Shown one piece after another: positions 1-8,479 of a DNA stretch of 64,000 bases. The position numbers and the translations under genes were made by a program. The number at the start of each line of letters is the position of its first letter. The stretch's first letter is position 1. This DNA comes from Inquilinus limosus DSM 16000 (GTDB taxonomy: Bacteria > Pseudomonadota > Alphaproteobacteria > DSM-16000 > Inquilinaceae). Under the pieces are notes generated by a model, which was given only the letters and a program-made list of their open reading frames with translations, did not search any database and was not told where the DNA came from. The DNA is taken from assembly GCF_000423185.1 (NCBI RefSeq), contig NZ_KE383985.1:24632-88631 (forward strand), read 5' to 3'.

Positions 1-1
1 C

Positions 2-1201
2 GGCACCGCCTATCGCGACACCCTGTTCGGCGGCAACGGCAACGATTCGATCTCCGGCGGCTCCGGCAGCGACACCCTCGTCGGCGGCAACGGCAACGAC
101 GTGCTTCGCGGTGGTGACGGCAGCGACCGGTTCATCGGCGGCGCGGGCGTCGATACCGTCAGCTACTACGGCACCAATATCGGCGTCACCGTGAACCTGC
201 AGACCGGAACGGCCACCGGCGGTGAGGCGCAGGGCGACAACTTCAGCGGCGTCGAGAACGTCAACGGCTCGAGCGTCGCCGACACGCTGACCGGCAACGC
301 CGGCGCCAACAGGCTGCAGGGCTATGACGGCAACGACATTCTCCAGGGTGGGGACGGCCAGGACGTCCTGGTCGGCGGCGTCGGGGCCGACCGTCTCGAG
401 GGCGGCGCCGGCGTCGACACCGCCAGCTACTGGGGCGAGACGGTCGGGGTCACCGTGGATCTGTCCACCGGCAGGGGCAGCGGCGGCAATGCCCAGGGCG
501 ATGTCCTGGTCTCGATCGAGAACGTCTCCGGCAGCCGGGGCAACGATACCCTCACCGGCCATGCCGGCGTCAACGCCCTGGCCGGCTATGAGGGCAACGA
601 TGTGCTTCGCGGCGGCGCCGGGGCTGACCGCCTCGACGGCGGCACCGGCATCGACACCGTCAGCTACTACACCAGCGGCACCGGGGTCAGCGTGAACCTG
701 ACCGCCGGCACGGGCACCGGCGGCGAGGCCCAGGGCGATGTCCTGATCGGGGTCGAGAATCTCTCCGGCAGCCAGGGCAACGACACCCTCATCGGCAATG
801 CCGGCGCCAATGTCCTGCAAGGCTGGAACGGCGCCGACACGCTTCGCGGCGGGGCGGGCAAGGACACCCTGACCGGTGGGGGTGGCGCCGACCGTTTCGT
901 CTATGCCTCGGCCGGCGACAGCATGGTCGGCGCCAATGCCGACCGCATCACCGACTTCAGCCGGGCGCAGGGCGACAAGATCGACCTGTCGCTGATCGAC
1001 GCCAACACCGGGACGGCGGGCGACCAGGCCTTCACCTTCATCGGCTCGGGCCTCTACACCCATCATGCGGGCGAGCTGCGCTTCGCCGTCAGCGGCGGTC
1101 AGACCACCATCGCCGGTGACATCAACGGCGACGGCCAGTCCGACTTCCACATCGTGCTCAGCGGCGCCGTCTCCCTGCAGGCGTCCGACTTCGTTCTATA
1201 A
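2..1201 (+). CDS. RTX-type calcium-binding secreted protein, C-terminal part (5' end outside window)
   Basis: The frame is open from the window edge, so only the last 399 residues are seen. They are built of glycine/aspartate nonapeptide repeats (GGxGxDxLx), which fold into calcium-bound beta-rolls outside the cell. Three larger modules of 79-88 residues follow one another (about 137-400, 401-637 and 638-874), each starting GGxGxDT-SYY or similar, continuing through VNL/VDL-TG and EN-x-GS, and closing with nonapeptides. The last ~110 residues (DRITDF, DKIDLSLID, GDINGDGQSDF, ending in hydrophobic DFVL) match the serralysin/M10-type C-terminal domain that carries the type I secretion signal. 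No catalytic domain is visible, so the activity is unknown. A strong terminator follows the stop. Confidence 0.9.
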   Translation, partial: GTAYRDTLFGGNGNDSISGGSGSDTLVGGNGNDVLRGGDGSDRFIGGAGVDTVSYYGTNIGVTVNLQTGTATGGEAQGDNFSGVENVNGSSVADTLTGNAGANRLQGYDGNDILQGGDGQDVLVGGVGADRLEGGAGVDTASYWGETVGVTVDLSTGRGSGGNAQGDVLVSIENVSGSRGNDTLTGHAGVNALAGYEGNDVLRGGAGADRLDGGTGIDTVSYYTSGTGVSVNLTAGTGTGGEAQGDVLIGVENLSGSQGNDTLIGNAGANVLQGWNGADTLRGGAGKDTLTGGGGADRFVYASAGDSMVGANADRITDFSRAQGDKIDLSLIDANTGTAGDQAFTFIGSGLYTHHAGELRFAVSGGQTTIAGDINGDGQSDFHIVLSGAVSLQASDFVL

Positions 1202-1215
1202 GGGACCAAAAGGGG

Positions 1216-1243
1216 AGGGCCGGCTCTCGCCGGCCCTTTTTTT
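1216..1243 (+). terminator. Rho-independent terminator of the RTX gene
   Basis: A 9-bp perfect stem (AGGGCCGGC / GCCGGCCCT) with a TCTC loop is followed by seven T. It begins 14 bases after the RTX stop and lies between convergent genes. On the other strand the stem is followed by CCCCTTTT, so it could also weakly stop the ABC transporter operon. Confidence 0.9.
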
Positions 1244-1259
1244 GTCGACGGATGCCGCC

Positions 1260-2261
1260 CTACTTGCCCATCGCCTTGTCCCAGGCGGCATGGGTCCAGG
1301 CGGCGTCGCCCGGGTCCTTGGTGATCACCGGGTCGCTCTTGCTGGCCAGCAGCACCTGCACCGTACGCTTGTACGCCTCGGGGTCGAGCCAGCCGATCTT
1401 GTCGTCCGACACGGTGATCAGCTTGGCGATGTTCTCGGCCATGCGGGTCTGCACCTCGTCGGTGGTGGCGCCCGACGCGTCGGCCTCGGCCACGATCTGG
1501 CCGGCCTCGTCCGGATGCGCCTTGGCATAGGCCCACCCCTTCGCCGAGGCCTTGATGAAGCGGGCCAGCCGGTCGACATAGGCCGGGTCCTTGAGCTGGG
1601 ATTCGAGCGCGTAGAGCCCGTCCTCCAGCGTCGCCACGCCCTGGTCCTCGTAATAGAAGGTGATCAGGTCGCTCTCCGGCACGCCGGCGTCGATCACCTG
1701 CCAGTATTCGTTGTAGATCATGGTCGAGATGCAGGCCGCCTGGTTCTGCAGCAGCGGGTCGACGTTGAAGCCCTGGCGCAGCACCTTGACGTCCGGATTC
1801 GCGCCCGAGGTCGACAGGCCCAGCTTGCCCATCCAGGACAGGAACGGATACTCGTTGCCGGCGAACCAGACGCCGAGGGTCTTGCCCTTGAAGTCGGCCG
1901 GCGACTTCACGCCGCTGTCCTTCTTGCAGGTCAGCATCATGCCGGAGCGGTTGAAGACCTGCGCCACATTGACCAGCGGCACGCCCTTCTCACGCGCGGC
2001 CAGCGCCGCCGGCATCCATTCGACGATGACGTCGGCGCCACCCGCCGCGATCACCTGCGGCGGGGCGATGTCCGGTCCGCCGGGCTTGATCGTGACGTCC
2101 AGCCCAGCCTCCTCGTAATAGCCCTTCTCGGCGGCGACGTAGTAGCCGCCGAACTGGGCCTGGGTGACCCATTTCAGCTGGATGGTGAAGGGGTCCGCCG
2201 CCTGCGCCGGGCCGAAGCCCAGCGCCATCGCCGCGGCCAGTCCCAGAATGGTTTTTTTCAT
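1260..2261 (-). CDS. ABC transporter substrate-binding protein, NMT1/THI5-like
   Basis: This 333-residue periplasmic binding protein has a cleavable signal peptide (MKKTILGLAAAMALGF..., cleavage near AQA-AD). The mature part has the NMT1/SsuA-like pattern: QLKWVTQAQFGGYYVA near the start, then GGPDI and GKTLGVW. Members of this fold bind pyrimidines, hydroxymethylpyrimidine, nitrate or sulfonates. As the last gene of an operon with preTA and an amidohydrolase, it most likely captures a pyrimidine or a ring-opened or dihydropyrimidine derivative; that is inference from context. A GGGAGAGG ribosome site precedes the ATG, 30 bases after the permease stop. Confidence 0.9.
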   Translation of the reverse strand: MKKTILGLAAAMALGFGPAQAADPFTIQLKWVTQAQFGGYYVAAEKGYYEEAGLDVTIKPGGPDIAPPQVIAAGGADVIVEWMPAALAAREKGVPLVNVAQVFNRSGMMLTCKKDSGVKSPADFKGKTLGVWFAGNEYPFLSWMGKLGLSTSGANPDVKVLRQGFNVDPLLQNQAACISTMIYNEYWQVIDAGVPESDLITFYYEDQGVATLEDGLYALESQLKDPAYVDRLARFIKASAKGWAYAKAHPDEAGQIVAEADASGATTDEVQTRMAENIAKLITVSDDKIGWLDPEAYKRTVQVLLASKSDPVITKDPGDAAWTHAAWDKAMGK

Positions 2262-2291
2262 GTGAAGCCTCTCCCGTTCGTCAGAGCCTGT

Positions 2292-3245
2292 TCAGCGTGT
2301 GGTTCCCCGCATCGAAGGGTGCCAGAAGGTCGTCGCCCGCTCCACCAGGGCGAGGAGCCCGTAGGAGGCGGAGCCGGCGACGGCCGCGACCAGGATGGTG
2401 GCCCAGACCATGTCGACATTCAGCCGCGCCACCTCGGTCGAGATGCGGAAGCCCATGCCGTAGATCGGGGTGCCGAAGAACTCGGCCACGATGGCGCCGA
2501 TCAGGGCCAGGGTGGCGTTCAGCTTCAGTGCGTTGAAGAGGAAGGGCAGCGCCCCGGGCAGCCGCAGCTTGCACAGCGTCTGCCAATAGCTGGCGGCGTA
2601 GGACCGCATCAGGTCGCGCTCGATCGCCCCGGCGGATTCGAGCCCGGCCAGCGCGTTCACCAGCATCGGGAAGAAGGTCATGACCACGACCACGGCGGCC
2701 TTGGAGTGCCAGTCGAAGCCGAACCACATGATCATGATCGGGGCGATGCCGACGATCGGCATGGCCGAGACGGCGGAGCCGAGCGGCAGCAGGCCGCGCT
2801 GCAGGAAGGGCGAGCGGTCGATCGCCACTGCCGTCAGGAAGCCGGCGCCGGAGCCGATCAGGAAGCCCGGTATGGCCGAGCGGATGAAGGTCTGGACGAA
2901 GTCCACCCACAGCGTGTCGGTGCTGGCGGCGAAGCGCGCGGCGATCTGCGACGGCGCCGGCAGCAGGATCTGCGGCACCTGGAAGCCGGTGACCAGCGCC
3001 TGCCACAGCCACAGCAGCAGGGCGCCGAACAGGATCGGCACGGCGATGCCGGCGGTCCGGCCGGGAATCGGCGACAGGCCGCGCAGCGCCGCCCAGGCGG
3101 CCGCCACCGCCGCGACGATCGGCAGGGCGATCCAGGCGGTGCCGGAGGCGAAGACCCCGCCCGCGCCGATCCACCACAGGACGAAGCCCGCGAGGATCAT
3201 TGCCAGGAGCAACCAGCCGAGGCTGTGCAGCACCCGCGCGCTCAT
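2292..3245 (-). CDS. ABC transporter permease (BPD_transp_1), first of a pair
   Basis: A 317-residue inner-membrane protein. About four N-terminal hydrophobic segments precede a typical binding-protein-dependent permease domain; the EAA-type cytoplasmic loop is seen near residues 215-245 (LMRSYAASYWQTLCKLRLPGALPFLF). It pairs with the other permease, with which its start overlaps by four bases (ATGA), and works with the downstream binding protein and the upstream ATPase. The NMT1-family partner suggests pyrimidine-type uptake. The N-terminal membrane extension is longer than in minimal SsuC-type permeases. Confidence 0.9.
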   Translation of the reverse strand: MSARVLHSLGWLLLAMILAGFVLWWIGAGGVFASGTAWIALPIVAAVAAAWAALRGLSPIPGRTAGIAVPILFGALLLWLWQALVTGFQVPQILLPAPSQIAARFAASTDTLWVDFVQTFIRSAIPGFLIGSGAGFLTAVAIDRSPFLQRGLLPLGSAVSAMPIVGIAPIMIMWFGFDWHSKAAVVVVMTFFPMLVNALAGLESAGAIERDLMRSYAASYWQTLCKLRLPGALPFLFNALKLNATLALIGAIVAEFFGTPIYGMGFRISTEVARLNVDMVWATILVAAVAGSASYGLLALVERATTFWHPSMRGTTR

Positions 3246-4162
3246 CCCTGGCCTCCGCGGCTGACGACCACGGCGCGCTCGGCCAGGGTGACGGCGAAGA
3301 CGCAGAGCAGGGCCAGGAGCGCCGCCATGACCAGGGCCGACCAGAGCTGGATCATCTGGCCGAAATAGGAGCCGGTCAGGAGCCGCGCGCCGATGCCGGC
3401 CTGGGCGCCGGTCGGCAGCTCGCCGACGATGGCGCCGACCAGCGCCAGCGAAATGCCGATCTTCAGGCTGGGGAACAGGAACGGCACCGCGGCCGGCCAG
3501 CGCAGTTTCCAGAACACCTGGGCACCGCTGGCGGAATAGGTGCGCAGCAGGTCGAGCTGCAGCGGGTCGGGCGAGCGCAGGCCCTTGACCATTCCGATGG
3601 TCACCGGGAAGAAGCTGAGATAGGCGGAGATGATCGATTTCGGGATCACCCCGGTGAGGCCGAGATTGCCGAGCACGACCACGATCATCGGCGCGATCGC
3701 CAGGATCGGCACGGTCTGGCTGGCGATCACCCAGGGCATCAGCGACCGGTCGAGCGTCGGCACATGGACGATGCCGACGGCGAGCAGGATGCCGAGCAGC
3801 GTGCCGAGGACGAAGCCGAGCAGGGTCGAGCTCATCGTCACCCAGGCGTGGTAGACGAGGCTGCGGTTGCTGGTCACCGGCCGCCCGACGGTGTTGGTCC
3901 AGAGGTCGGCCGCCACCTGGTCCGGCGTCGGCAGCAGCGGCCGATCCAGCTTCCAGACGGCCTCGAAGAACTGCGCGGTGGTCCAGTCCGGCCCCGCGCG
4001 GTTCAGCCGCTCCACCGCCGCCGGCGCGTTCAGCCAGAACGACCCGAGATACCAGACCACCAGCAGCACGCCGAGCACCGTGGCCAGCGGCAGCGCCCGC
4101 CCGCCTTTCAGCCGCGCCCAGGCTCCCGACCGGGCGGGCAGGGATTCGGCGAGGACGGTCAT
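3242..4162 (-). CDS. ABC transporter permease (BPD_transp_1), second of a pair
   Basis: A 306-residue membrane permease with one early hydrophobic segment (ALPLATVLGVLLVVWYLGSF), a soluble stretch, and then the conserved permease core with the EAA loop near residues 205-235 (LLRTYSASGAQVFWKLRWPA). It is homologous to the next permease, so the importer is probably a heterodimer. Its stop overlaps the next start. Upstream it is separated from the ATPase gene by 229 bases that carry a large G-rich inverted repeat, so it may be expressed at a different level from the ATPase. Confidence 0.9.
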   Translation of the reverse strand: MTVLAESLPARSGAWARLKGGRALPLATVLGVLLVVWYLGSFWLNAPAAVERLNRAGPDWTTAQFFEAVWKLDRPLLPTPDQVAADLWTNTVGRPVTSNRSLVYHAWVTMSSTLLGFVLGTLLGILLAVGIVHVPTLDRSLMPWVIASQTVPILAIAPMIVVVLGNLGLTGVIPKSIISAYLSFFPVTIGMVKGLRSPDPLQLDLLRTYSASGAQVFWKLRWPAAVPFLFPSLKIGISLALVGAIVGELPTGAQAGIGARLLTGSYFGQMIQLWSALVMAALLALLCVFAVTLAERAVVVSRGGQG

Positions 4163-4197
4163 GCGGTGGCCCTCAGGGCGAGAGCCTGCCTATCCGA

Positions 4198-4360
4198 GTC
4201 CCCCCTCCCCTCGCGGGAGGGGGATAGGGGGAGGGGGTTGTCGATCGAAGGGCGGAGGCGCTTTCGACCTATGCCGATCACCCCCGCCAGACAGTCCGAT
4301 GCAGGCGCTTGCTGCCGGAACCCCCTCCCCCTGCCCCCCTCCCGCGAGAAGAGGGGGGAC
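4198..4360. repeat. G/C-tract inverted repeat inside the ABC transporter operon
   Basis: Two 42-base arms (4198-4239 and 4319-4360) are reverse complements with only a few mismatches, around a 79-base spacer. Each arm has a run of GGGAGGGGG-type tracts that meets the pattern for a four-stranded G-quadruplex: on the plus strand in the left arm, and on the minus (mRNA) strand in the right arm. There is no T run, so it is not a classical terminator. It looks like an intergenic mobile palindrome that landed between the ATPase and permease genes. Confidence 0.8.
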
Positions 4361-4391
4361 AAGGAGTGAGGCCGGCCCAAGACGGCGGGGA

Positions 4392-5222
4392 TCATTCGTA
4401 GGAATGCCCGGCCCGCAGGCCTTCGCGGACCTGCTGGGCGATGGCGAGGAATTCCGGGGTCTCGCGGATGTCGAGGTCGCGCTGGCGCGGCAGGTCGCTC
4501 TCGATCACGTCGAGGATCCGGCCCGGCCGCGGCGACATCACCACGATCTTGGAGGACAGGAACACCGCCTCCGGGATCGAATGGGTGACGAAGATCACGG
4601 TCAGGTTGGTGCGGTTCCACAGGTCCAAGAGATGGACGTTGAGGTTGTCGCGCGTGATCTCGTCAAGCGCGCCGAAAGGCTCGTCCATCAGCAGCAGCTT
4701 CGGCGCGAAGCCGAGGGCCCGGGCGATCGACACGCGCTGCTGCATGCCGCCCGAGAGCTGCCAGGGGAACTTCTTCTCGAACGGACCGAGGCCGACGGTG
4801 CCGAGCGCCGCCCGCGCCCGCTCCTGCCGCTCCGCCGCCGGCACGCCCATGATCTCGAGCGGCAGCTCGACGTTGCGGCGGACGTTGCGCCAGGGATAGA
4901 GGGCCGGCGCCTGGAACACATAGCCATAGGCGCGGGCCAGCCGCGCCTGCTCCGGCGTCATGCCGTTCACCGTCATCAAGCCGGCGGTCGGCTGCACCAG
5001 GTCGGCCACCACCCGCATCAGCGTGGTCTTGCCGCAGCCGGACGGGCCGATCAGCGACACGAACTCGCCTTCGCCGATGGTCAGGTCGACATCCTGCAGC
5101 GCCACCACCGGCGCATCGGCGGTCTGGAAGGTCAGGCCCAGGCGACGGGCCTCGACCACCGGCGGCGCGGCGGAGGCCGCCGCCTTCGGGGACTGCTCCG
5201 GCCGGACCGCCGACACCGCCAT
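4392..5222 (-). CDS. ABC transporter ATP-binding protein (SsuB/TauB type)
   Basis: The 276-residue cytoplasmic ATPase powers the importer whose permeases and binding protein follow. Visible motifs are Walker A GPSGCGKTT, the signature LSGGMQQR, Walker B LLLMDEP followed by FGALDE, and the H-loop histidine in VTHSIPEA. About 28 extra residues precede the usual start of the domain. Its start lies 3 bases after the amidohydrolase stop, so the two are co-transcribed and probably translationally coupled. Confidence 0.93.
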   Translation of the reverse strand: MAVSAVRPEQSPKAAASAAPPVVEARRLGLTFQTADAPVVALQDVDLTIGEGEFVSLIGPSGCGKTTLMRVVADLVQPTAGLMTVNGMTPEQARLARAYGYVFQAPALYPWRNVRRNVELPLEIMGVPAAERQERARAALGTVGLGPFEKKFPWQLSGGMQQRVSIARALGFAPKLLLMDEPFGALDEITRDNLNVHLLDLWNRTNLTVIFVTHSIPEAVFLSSKIVVMSPRPGRILDVIESDLPRQRDLDIRETPEFLAIAQQVREGLRAGHSYE

Positions 5223-5225
5223 GGC

Positions 5226-6488
5226 TCAGGCCGCCTTTCCGGCCTGTTCGAGCGAGCGGTCGTAGTCGAGCACGGCGCGCAGCAGCACATTGGCCCCGGC
5301 GGCGGCGTGGTCGAACTCGATGCTCTCTTCCTCGTTGTGGCTGATGCCCTCGCGGCACGGCACGAAGATCATCGCGGTCGGCGCCACCCGGGCGATATAG
5401 GCCGAATCATGCCCGGGGCCGGAGACGATGCGGCGATGGGTGAAGCCGTTGGCCCGGGCCGCGTTCTCCACCGCGTCGATGCAGCCCGGGTCGAACTTCA
5501 CCGCCGGCGAATCCCAGATCGCCTCGACCTTGACCTCGAGCTTCAGCTCGGCCGCGATCCGGTCGATCGCCGCCCGCGCCTCCTTCTCCATCACCCCGAT
5601 CTTCGCATCGTCGGGGTGGCGATAGTCGATGGTGAAGAACACCTCGCCCGGGATGACGTTGCGGCTGTTCGGCCGCACCTCGACCAGCCCGACCGTGGCG
5701 ACCGCATCGGCCGTGGCGTCGCCGACCGCGATCACCGCCTCGATCATCCGGGCGGCGCCGCGCAGCGCGTCGCGGCGCAGCCGCATCGGGGTCGAGCCGG
5801 CATGGCTCTCGCGGCCGGTCACCGTCACCTCGTACCAGCGCATGCCCTGCACGCCGGTGACGACGCCGATCACCTTCTCCTCGGCCTCGAGGATCGGCCC
5901 CTGCTCGATATGCAGCTCGAAATGGGCGCCGAGCTTGCGCTGCCCGACGGGGGCGGGGCCCTTGTAGCCGATCCGCTCCAGCTCGTCGCCGAAGCGCCGG
6001 CCCTCGCGGTCCTCGCGGCTGTAGGCGTACTCCTTGGTGAACACCCCGGCGAAGACGCCGGAGGCCAGCATCGCCGGGGCGAAGCGGGAGCCCTCCTCAT
6101 TGGTCCAGTTGATCACCTCGATGGGCGCGTTGGTCTCGTAGCCGGTGTCGTGAAGCGTGCGCAGCAGCTCCAGCCCCGACAGCACGCCGAGGATGCCGTC
6201 GAACTTGCCGCCCGTCGGCTGGGTGTCGAGATGGCTGCCGACGCAGATCGGCGGCAGCGAATTGTCCCGGCCCGGCCGGCGGGCGAACATGTTGCCGACT
6301 TCGTCGACCGTGACGGTGCAGCCGACCGCCTCGCACTGGCGCCGGAACCAGTCCCGCACCTGCTTGTCGAGATCGGTGAGGGTCAGGCGCTTCACGCCGC
6401 CCTTCGGGGTCTTGCCGAACTCCGCGGTCTCCATGATCGCGTCCCAAAGGCGCTGCGGGTCGATCTGGATGTTCTGCTGCATCGTCAC
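5226..6488 (-). CDS. M20-family Zn-dependent amidohydrolase, beta-ureidopropionase / N-carbamoyl amino acid hydrolase type
   Basis: At 420 residues it has the normal length for the AllC/HyuC/PydC branch of peptidase family M20. Metal-binding and catalytic motifs are clear: GSHLDTQPTGGKFDG, NWTNEEGSRFAP, ELHIEQGP and GRESHAGSTPM. The family removes carbamoyl groups from N-carbamoyl amino acids or allantoate. Next to preTA and a pyrimidine-type transporter, the most likely role is the last step of reductive pyrimidine breakdown (N-carbamoyl-beta-alanine to beta-alanine, CO2 and ammonia). The exact substrate cannot be read from sequence. Dihydropyrimidinase, which would supply the substrate, is not in the operon. 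Confidence 0.88.
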   Translation of the reverse strand: MTMQQNIQIDPQRLWDAIMETAEFGKTPKGGVKRLTLTDLDKQVRDWFRRQCEAVGCTVTVDEVGNMFARRPGRDNSLPPICVGSHLDTQPTGGKFDGILGVLSGLELLRTLHDTGYETNAPIEVINWTNEEGSRFAPAMLASGVFAGVFTKEYAYSREDREGRRFGDELERIGYKGPAPVGQRKLGAHFELHIEQGPILEAEEKVIGVVTGVQGMRWYEVTVTGRESHAGSTPMRLRRDALRGAARMIEAVIAVGDATADAVATVGLVEVRPNSRNVIPGEVFFTIDYRHPDDAKIGVMEKEARAAIDRIAAELKLEVKVEAIWDSPAVKFDPGCIDAVENAARANGFTHRRIVSGPGHDSAYIARVAPTAMIFVPCREGISHNEEESIEFDHAAAGANVLLRAVLDYDRSLEQAGKAA

Positions 6489-6524
6489 GTCCTCGGACTC
6501 ACGTCCTCTGGCCCGATCCCGCGA

Positions 6525-7046
6525 TCAGGCCGGCTTGCGGATGAAGTTGGCTTCGATGGTGGAGGCCGGCTGCCCCGCCACCTCGCGGGTGTAGGCCAGC
6601 TTCAGATGGCTGCCGTCGACCAGGGTGCGGCGGTACAGCTGGCGCTCGACCTTGCCGTCCTGGGTGGTGCCGACGACCTCGACCGTCAGGGTCGGGCCGG
6701 CCAGGCTGGCGGTGGCATAGGCGCGGTCGGCCGGCACCGTGGCGGTCCAGAAGTTCGGCCGGGTCGAGGGTTGGAAGGCCAGCTCGCGCTCGCGGAACTC
6801 CAGCCCGTCGCCGGGCTGCCCGGCCTGGACATTGCGCCAGAACAGCCGGAAGCCGCCATCGGTCCGCGGCTCGACGATCACCGCCGCGGCCCGCTGCACC
6901 TCCTCCTCGCTCGAGCCGATCCAGGAGCCGGCGAAATCGTCGATCTTCGCCTCCGCCACCGGCCGGGAGGCCGGTTCACCGCCGGCGCATCCGGCGAGCG
7001 CCGCGGCCATGATCCCCACCAGCACCGCGCGTCGCATGAGAGCCAT
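6525..7046 (-). CDS. Hypothetical lipoprotein within the pyrimidine operon
   Basis: I do not recognise a family. The chosen ATG has a GAGGGG ribosome site and gives a 173-residue protein with a lipoprotein signal (MRRAVLVGIMAAALAGC, lipobox LAGC, acylated Cys near residue 20). Mature sequence starts AGGEPASRPVAEAKIDDFAGSWIG and looks like a small beta-rich, lipocalin-like or DUF-type domain (many alternating hydrophobic strands, VERQLYRRTL, HLKLAYTREV). It sits between preA and the amidohydrolase, 94 and 36 bases away. Whether it helps pyrimidine use or is a passenger is open. Confidence 0.75.
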   Translation of the reverse strand: MALMRRAVLVGIMAAALAGCAGGEPASRPVAEAKIDDFAGSWIGSSEEEVQRAAAVIVEPRTDGGFRLFWRNVQAGQPGDGLEFRERELAFQPSTRPNFWTATVPADRAYATASLAGPTLTVEVVGTTQDGKVERQLYRRTLVDGSHLKLAYTREVAGQPASTIEANFIRKPA

Positions 7047-7140
7047 TATTCCCCTCGCTTCGTGTCGAATGATCGGAAGGCCGCCATCATGACCGATCGC
7101 TCCCGAACCGACGATGCCAAATCGCATCAGAATGAGGGGT

Positions 7141-8421
7141 TTATTCGGCGGCGTCCTTGCGCATCGGGTTGTTGGGGTGGTGCTGCCAGTTCAGATAGGG
7201 CAGGCCGGTGTCGACCGGCTTCATGGTGATGCAGTTGTCGACCGGGCAGACATGCATGCACAGGTTGCAGCCCACGCACTCCGCCTCGTTGATCTCGTAG
7301 CGCCGCGCGCCCTCCGGCGTGCGCAGCTTGAAGATCGACTGGTGCGAGGTGTCCTCGCAGGCGATGTAGCACTTGCCGCACTGGATGCAGGCGTCCTGGT
7401 CGATATCGGCGACGGTTTTGAAGTTGATGTTCAGGTCCTGCCATTCGACGAAGTTCGGCACCGCCAGGCCCTGGAAGGCCCGGGTGTTCGCATAGCTCTT
7501 GCCGTCCATCCAGTTGGACAGGCCGGACGCCATGTCCTCGACGATCTTGAAGCCGTGCGTCATAGCCGCGGTGCAGACCTGGACGTTGGTGGCGCCCAGC
7601 GCCATGAACTCCGCCGCGTCGCGCCAGGTCGAGACGCCGCCGATCGCCGAGATCGCCATGCCGCGGCATTCCGGGTCGCGCGCGATCTGCCCGACCATGC
7701 GCAGCGCGATCGGCTTCACCGCAGGGCCGCAATAGCCGCCATGGGTGCCCAGGCCGTCGACCGTCGGCGTCGGCGCCATCAGGTCGAGGTCGACCGACAC
7801 GATCGACTGGATGGTGTTGATCAGCGACACCGCGTCGGCGCCGCCGCGCTTCGCCGCCCGGGCGGGCCCGAGGATGTTGGTGATGTTCGGCGTCAGCTTG
7901 ACGATCACCGGCATCCGCGAGTGCTGCTTGCACCAGCGGGTGACCATCTCGACATATTCCGGCACCTGGCCGACGGCGGAGCCCATGCCGCGCTCGGACA
8001 TGCCGTGCGGGCAGCCGAAGTTCAGCTCGATGCCATCGGCGCCGGTGTCCTCGACCAGCGGCAGGATCGCCTTCCAGCTCGCCTCCTCGCAGGGCACCAT
8101 CAGCGACACGATCAGCGCCCGGTCCGGCCAGTCGCGCTTGACCTGCTTGATCTCGCGCAGGTTGAGCTCGAGCGGCCGGTCGGTGATCAGCTCGATGTTG
8201 TTGAGGCCGGCGACGCGGGTGCCGTTGTAGCTGACGGCGCCGTAGCGGGAGGAGACGTTGACCACCGGCGGATCCTCGCCCAGCGTCTTCCACACCACCC
8301 CGCCCCAGCCGGCACGGAAGGCGCGGACGACGTTGTACTCCTTGTCCGTCGGCGGCGCCGAGGCCAGCCAGTACGGATTCGGGGACCGGATCCCCAGGAA
8401 GTCGTTGCTCAGATCGGCCAT
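7141..8421 (-). CDS. preA: NAD-dependent dihydropyrimidine dehydrogenase, subunit PreA
   Basis: The 426-residue catalytic subunit reduces uracil and thymine to dihydro forms. An FMN-binding dihydroorotate-dehydrogenase-like barrel (roughly residues 5-320) contains IELNFGCPHGMSERGMGSA and LTPNITNI. A C-terminal ferredoxin module has two 4Fe-4S motifs, CIQCGKCYIAC and CVGCNLCMHVCPV. The position of the mammalian enzyme's catalytic Cys (loop LACGQ) is Val here (SAVGQ); I recall that E. coli PreA also lacks Cys there. It follows preT by 58 bases and forms a complex with it. Confidence 0.95.
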   Translation of the reverse strand: MADLSNDFLGIRSPNPYWLASAPPTDKEYNVVRAFRAGWGGVVWKTLGEDPPVVNVSSRYGAVSYNGTRVAGLNNIELITDRPLELNLREIKQVKRDWPDRALIVSLMVPCEEASWKAILPLVEDTGADGIELNFGCPHGMSERGMGSAVGQVPEYVEMVTRWCKQHSRMPVIVKLTPNITNILGPARAAKRGGADAVSLINTIQSIVSVDLDLMAPTPTVDGLGTHGGYCGPAVKPIALRMVGQIARDPECRGMAISAIGGVSTWRDAAEFMALGATNVQVCTAAMTHGFKIVEDMASGLSNWMDGKSYANTRAFQGLAVPNFVEWQDLNINFKTVADIDQDACIQCGKCYIACEDTSHQSIFKLRTPEGARRYEINEAECVGCNLCMHVCPVDNCITMKPVDTGLPYLNWQHHPNNPMRKDAAE

Positions 8422-8479
8422 GGAAGCCTCCTGCCAGAATCCCGCGGCTCTGCGGCCGTTTGATGCGTGCGGGCCGCGG

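Noticed and set aside
4198-4360. G-rich inverted repeat as a terminator or attenuator
   Set aside because: There is no U tract after either arm and the arms are 79 bases apart. A repeat element with possible RNA or quadruplex effects is more accurate.
3867-7229. A 1120-codon open frame on the plus strand (and a 767-codon one at 1065-3368)
   Set aside because: They run antisense to the well-supported ABC transporter and amidohydrolase genes, are rich in Arg/His/Gly/Asp as expected for antisense reading of high-GC codons, and show no domain.
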